DNA from: Amycolatopsis sp. DSM 110486
GTDB lineage: Bacteria > Actinomycetota > Actinomycetes > Mycobacteriales > Pseudonocardiaceae
Length of the DNA stretch: 64,000 bases
Assembly: GCF_019468465.1 (NCBI RefSeq)
Contig: NZ_CP080519.1
Location: 2,991,001 to 3,055,000, forward strand
Direction of reading: 5' to 3'
The position numbers and the translations under genes are program-made. Numbering within the stretch: position 1 is the stretch's first letter; each line of letters starts with the position of its first letter. Shown in pieces: positions 61,452-64,000 of the stretch. The notes under the pieces were generated by a model. The model was not told the DNA's origin. It worked only from the letters and a program-made list of their open reading frames with translations, and ran no database searches.

Positions 61452-61994
61452 GCACCCACACGGCGGTACCGGGACCCGTTTTCTTAAGCGTAGAGCGGAA
61501 TCGGCCGTTGCTCAGGGTGTGTGCATCACCGGATCGAGCCTCTTTTACCGGTGCACCCGTCCACGCTCTTGAAGTGACCGGGCTCACGGCGTAGAAAGTA
61601 GGTGCGGACGTTGAGCCGGCCAGGGCAGAGGTAGAAGAGAAGCCTCTGTCACCCCGGGCAACCTCCGTGCGCGGACTCCGGGTACCCACGCGCAGCGCGC
61701 CGCGGGAGGCTCGTCGTCTAGGGACTGCGTACCGGGACGCCGGACGCCGAGTCCATGAAGGTACGACCAGAGTTGCACGCTTGGTCGCCCGAGATGTTCC
61801 GCGCTTGCAGGCGGCGCCCGCCGGCTTCGGCCGACGGGCGCCGCCAGTGTTTCCACCACAAATTCCCAGGTGAAACCCCACGTTCCTGCGCTCGGCCGAT
61901 GGACAACGCCCAAGCCGGTGAGTAGCTTCCCGATACCGGCGCCGCCAGGTGGACTTCTCACCACCCGCGGCGCACGACACTGGGAGGCCCTTTC
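61452..61994 (+). other. Long spacer, possible structured 5' leader of the NagZ-NamZ operon
   Basis: 543 bases with no credible gene. Several hairpins are visible, including AGAGG/CCTCT (about 61635-61655) and a strong GGCGGCGCCCG (61810-61820) with CGGGCGCCGCC (61835-61845) around a CTTCGG-type loop. The latter lies 150 bases before the NagZ start. It could be an attenuator, a terminator of an upstream unit or part of a riboswitch. I could not match a known class. Confidence 0.4.
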
Positions 61995-63818
61995 GTGACG
62001 ACCCGACTCGCGCGTACGCGCCCGCGGAGGATCCATGCGCTCGCCGTCCCCCTCGCGGGGCTCCTCGCCGTCGCCGGAATCGGCGCGACCGCTTCAGGCA
62101 GCACACCGGACGCGAAAGCGATGACGTCTCTCGACGCCGCCGCCCAGCAGGCGCTCCACGGCCTCAGCCTCGAGGAAAAAGTCGGGCAGCTGTTCGTCAC
62201 CTGGGTGAACGGCAAGTCCGCCGATGAGGTCAACCCCAAGAACCAGACGGACTTCGGCGTCGACACGCCCGCCGAGGTCGTCCGCAAGTACCACCTCGGC
62301 GGCGTCATCTACTTCAACAACGACACCCGCGACAACTTCGACACCCCGACGCAGGTCGCGAAGCTCTCCAACGGCCTGCAGCAGGCCGCGATCTCCAGCG
62401 GCGCCCACATCCCGTTGCAGATCGGCACTGACCAGGAGGGCGGCACTGTCACCCGGATGGGCGCTCCGGCCACGGAGTTCCCCAACTCCATGGCCATCGC
62501 CGCCGGCCGCAGCACCGACAGCGCGACGCAGGCGGCCACGATCATCGGCCACGAACTGCGCGCCGTCGGCATCAACCAGGACTTCGCGCCCGACTCCGAT
62601 GTGAACTCCAACCCGGCCAACCCGGTGATCGGCGTGCGCTCGTTCGCCGGCCAGCCGGGGCTCGCGAGCCAGTTCGTGACGGCCGAGGTCAAGGGCTACC
62701 AGAACTCCGGCCCGTCCTTCGAAACCGTTTCCTCCACGGCAAAACACTTCCCCGGCCACGGCGACGCCGCCACCGACAGCCACACCGGCCTGCCACGCAT
62801 CGACCGCACCGAGGACGAGTGGCGCAAGATCGACGTGCCCCCGTTCAAGGCCGCCATCGCCGCGGGCATCGACTCGATCATGAGCGCCCACATCCAGTTC
62901 CCGAGCCTCGACCCGTCGGGTGAGCCGGCCACGCTGTCGAAGCCGATCATCACCGGCAAGCTGCGCAACGAACTGGGTTACGACGGCGTGGTGATCACCG
63001 ACGCGCTGGAGATGCAGGGAGTGCGCGAGCTCCACAGCGACGCCGAAATCCCTGTGCTGGCACTGAAAGCCGGCATCGACCAGCTGCTCATGCCGGTGCA
63101 CCTCGACGTCGCGATCAACTCCGTGATCTCCGCCGTGAAGTCCGGCGACCTGCCGATGCAGCGGATCGACCAGAGCGTGCTGCGGGTGCTCAAGCTGAAG
63201 CTCAAGCGCGGCATTCTCACCGCGCCGTTCGACAACCCGGCGCTCGTCGCCAAGAAGGTCGGCACGCCGGCGCACCTCGCCACCGCGCAGGGCATCGCCG
63301 ACCGCTCGATCACCGCGATCGCCAACGACGCGGGTGTGCTGCCGCTCAAGCAGAAGCCCGCCACCGCGCTCGTCACCGGCTGGGGCGTGGCCAGCACTCA
63401 GACGCTCGCCGACCGCCTCACCGCCCACGGCACCCAGGCGACCGCGTTGCAGACCGGGCAGACCCCGTCGGACGACCTCATCGCCCAGGCCGCCGCGGCC
63501 GCCGCGAAGACCGACCTCGTCGTGGTGCTCACGAACAACCTCGGCGGATTTCCCTTGCAGAATAAGCTTTTGCAGTCGTTGATGGACACCGGCAAGCCCG
63601 TGGTCGCCGTCGCCGCGCAGATCCCGTACGACGCCGGGTACGCCAACCCCGTGCCCACGTGGCTCGCGACCTACGGCTACATCACGCCGTCGCTCGAGGC
63701 GCTCGCGAAGGTCGTGCTCGGCGAGACGAAGCCGAGCGGCAAGCTGCCCGTCGACGTCCCCGCGGGCGCCGACGTGAACACCGTCAAGTACCCCTTCGGA
63801 CACGGGCTGAGCTGGTGA
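61995..63818 (+). CDS. Secreted GH3 beta-N-acetylglucosaminidase (NagZ-like)
   Basis: A 607-residue exported glycoside hydrolase family 3 enzyme. A signal peptide-like N-terminus (RRIHALAVPLAGLLAVAGIGATASG) precedes the barrel. The NagZ signature KHFPGHGDAATDSH is at 250-263 (catalytic His-Asp dyad) and the nucleophile is Asp336 in VITDALEM. A C-terminal alpha/beta sandwich domain is present, as in LpqI of mycobacteria and NagZ of Bacillus. It removes terminal GlcNAc from peptidoglycan fragments outside the cell. The GTG start has GGGAGG seven bases upstream. The stop overlaps the next gene (GTGA). Confidence 0.93.
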   Translation: MTTRLARTRPRRIHALAVPLAGLLAVAGIGATASGSTPDAKAMTSLDAAAQQALHGLSLEEKVGQLFVTWVNGKSADEVNPKNQTDFGVDTPAEVVRKYHLGGVIYFNNDTRDNFDTPTQVAKLSNGLQQAAISSGAHIPLQIGTDQEGGTVTRMGAPATEFPNSMAIAAGRSTDSATQAATIIGHELRAVGINQDFAPDSDVNSNPANPVIGVRSFAGQPGLASQFVTAEVKGYQNSGPSFETVSSTAKHFPGHGDAATDSHTGLPRIDRTEDEWRKIDVPPFKAAIAAGIDSIMSAHIQFPSLDPSGEPATLSKPIITGKLRNELGYDGVVITDALEMQGVRELHSDAEIPVLALKAGIDQLLMPVHLDVAINSVISAVKSGDLPMQRIDQSVLRVLKLKLKRGILTAPFDNPALVAKKVGTPAHLATAQGIADRSITAIANDAGVLPLKQKPATALVTGWGVASTQTLADRLTAHGTQATALQTGQTPSDDLIAQAAAAAAKTDLVVVLTNNLGGFPLQNKLLQSLMDTGKPVVAVAAQIPYDAGYANPVPTWLATYGYITPSLEALAKVVLGETKPSGKLPVDVPAGADVNTVKYPFGHGLSW

Positions 63819-64000
63819 ACATCAACCGCAGGAAGTTCCTCGCCGTCCCCGCGCTCGCCGTCCCGGTGCTCGCGGGCGGCTCGGCCGTCGCGCAAGCAAC
63901 ACCGGCAGCGCACCACCAAAAAGTGCTCACCGGCGCCGAACAACTCGCCGCCCAGCACTGGCGCCCGCTCTCCGGCCGTAAGCTCGGGGTGCTGTCCAAC
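63815..64000 (+). CDS. NamZ-like exo-beta-N-acetylmuramidase (DUF1343), 5' part only
   Basis: The visible 62 residues begin VNINRRKFLAVPALAVPVLAGGSAVAQA, a signal sequence with a twin-arginine-like RRKFL motif. LTGAEQLAAQHWRPLSGRKLGVLSN follows, matching the start of DUF1343 proteins such as NamZ (which continue NPTG). NamZ releases terminal MurNAc, and its gene is typically paired with nagZ. Here GTG 63815 overlaps the GH3 stop, so the pair is translationally coupled. About 330-350 further residues would be expected beyond the window. Confidence 0.82.
   Translation, partial: MNINRRKFLAVPALAVPVLAGGSAVAQATPAAHHQKVLTGAEQLAAQHWRPLSGRKLGVLSN

Noticed and set aside
61580..61760. SAM-IV or c-di-AMP riboswitch upstream of NagZ
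   Set aside because: Only short fragments (such as CCGGGCAACCTCC) resemble parts of SAM-IV, and the c-di-AMP motifs (GAAUCC-type) are absent. I could not assemble a full consensus.

Overview
The window is high-GC actinobacterial chromosome. It most likely comes from a Pseudonocardiaceae member, with Amycolatopsis as my best guess. This rests on gene order and protein character, not on any database search. Large blocks follow the Mycobacterium tuberculosis order: coaX-panD-panC-DUF2520-DUF6779-DUF3180-folK-folB-folP-folE-ftsH (Rv3600c-Rv3610c), hpt-tilS-metalloprotease-PBP4-ppa (Rv3624c-Rv3628), and the helicase-Tad-Ssd-6C RNA-HAD block (Rv3649-Rv3661). Other parts (holB, MFS-TMK fusion, topA, H+-PPase) resemble the Streptomyces arrangement. 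Many genes start with GTG, and stop/start overlaps (ATGA, GTGA) are common.

Layout. 1-4371: pantothenate/CoA operon and a PrsW-type membrane protease. 4811-12873: two conserved membrane proteins, an inserted divergent MerR gene, the folate operon folE-folP-folB-folK, and ftsH. 13074-16760: a type VII secretion accessory module (PE-like, PPE-like and two EspG genes) without a secretion core. 16956-23161: hpt, tilS, a zinc metalloprotease and a PBP4 carboxypeptidase with a very long cytoplasmic tail, then ppa on the opposite strand. 23232-31342: an MFS exporter, a ParB-like small protein, an unusual array of about 21 degenerate hairpin-like repeats, glyA behind a probable ZTP riboswitch, a gamma carbonic anhydrase, a TetR regulator, a GreA-like factor and several small hypotheticals. 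31479-36800: tRNA-Thr(CGT), a sortase-anchored surface protein, holB, and an MFS-thymidylate-kinase fusion whose kinase P-loop is destroyed. 36941-43833: a tail-anchored protein, a tandem-repeat region, an EspG-like protein with a Gly/Ser insertion, an MFS gene and topA. 44150-50682: a secreted protease, a WhiA-like gene behind an SOS box, an MFS/MarR pair, a lipoprotein and the proton pyrophosphatase. 50895-60048: an MrfA-type helicase carrying a minisatellite insertion, a prim-pol protein and a Tad/Flp pilus locus with Ssd. 60335-64000: 6C small RNA, a HAD phosphatase, and the start of a secreted NagZ-NamZ peptidoglycan-recycling operon, cut by the window edge.

Most of the window is core metabolism, replication and cell-envelope function. 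The less ordinary parts are the repeat array near 25.4-26.2 kb, the orphan PE/PPE/EspG module sitting where mycobacteria also carry PE/PPE genes, the degenerate thymidylate kinase fused to a transporter, the SOS-box-controlled WhiA-like gene, and the expanded repeat inside the helicase.
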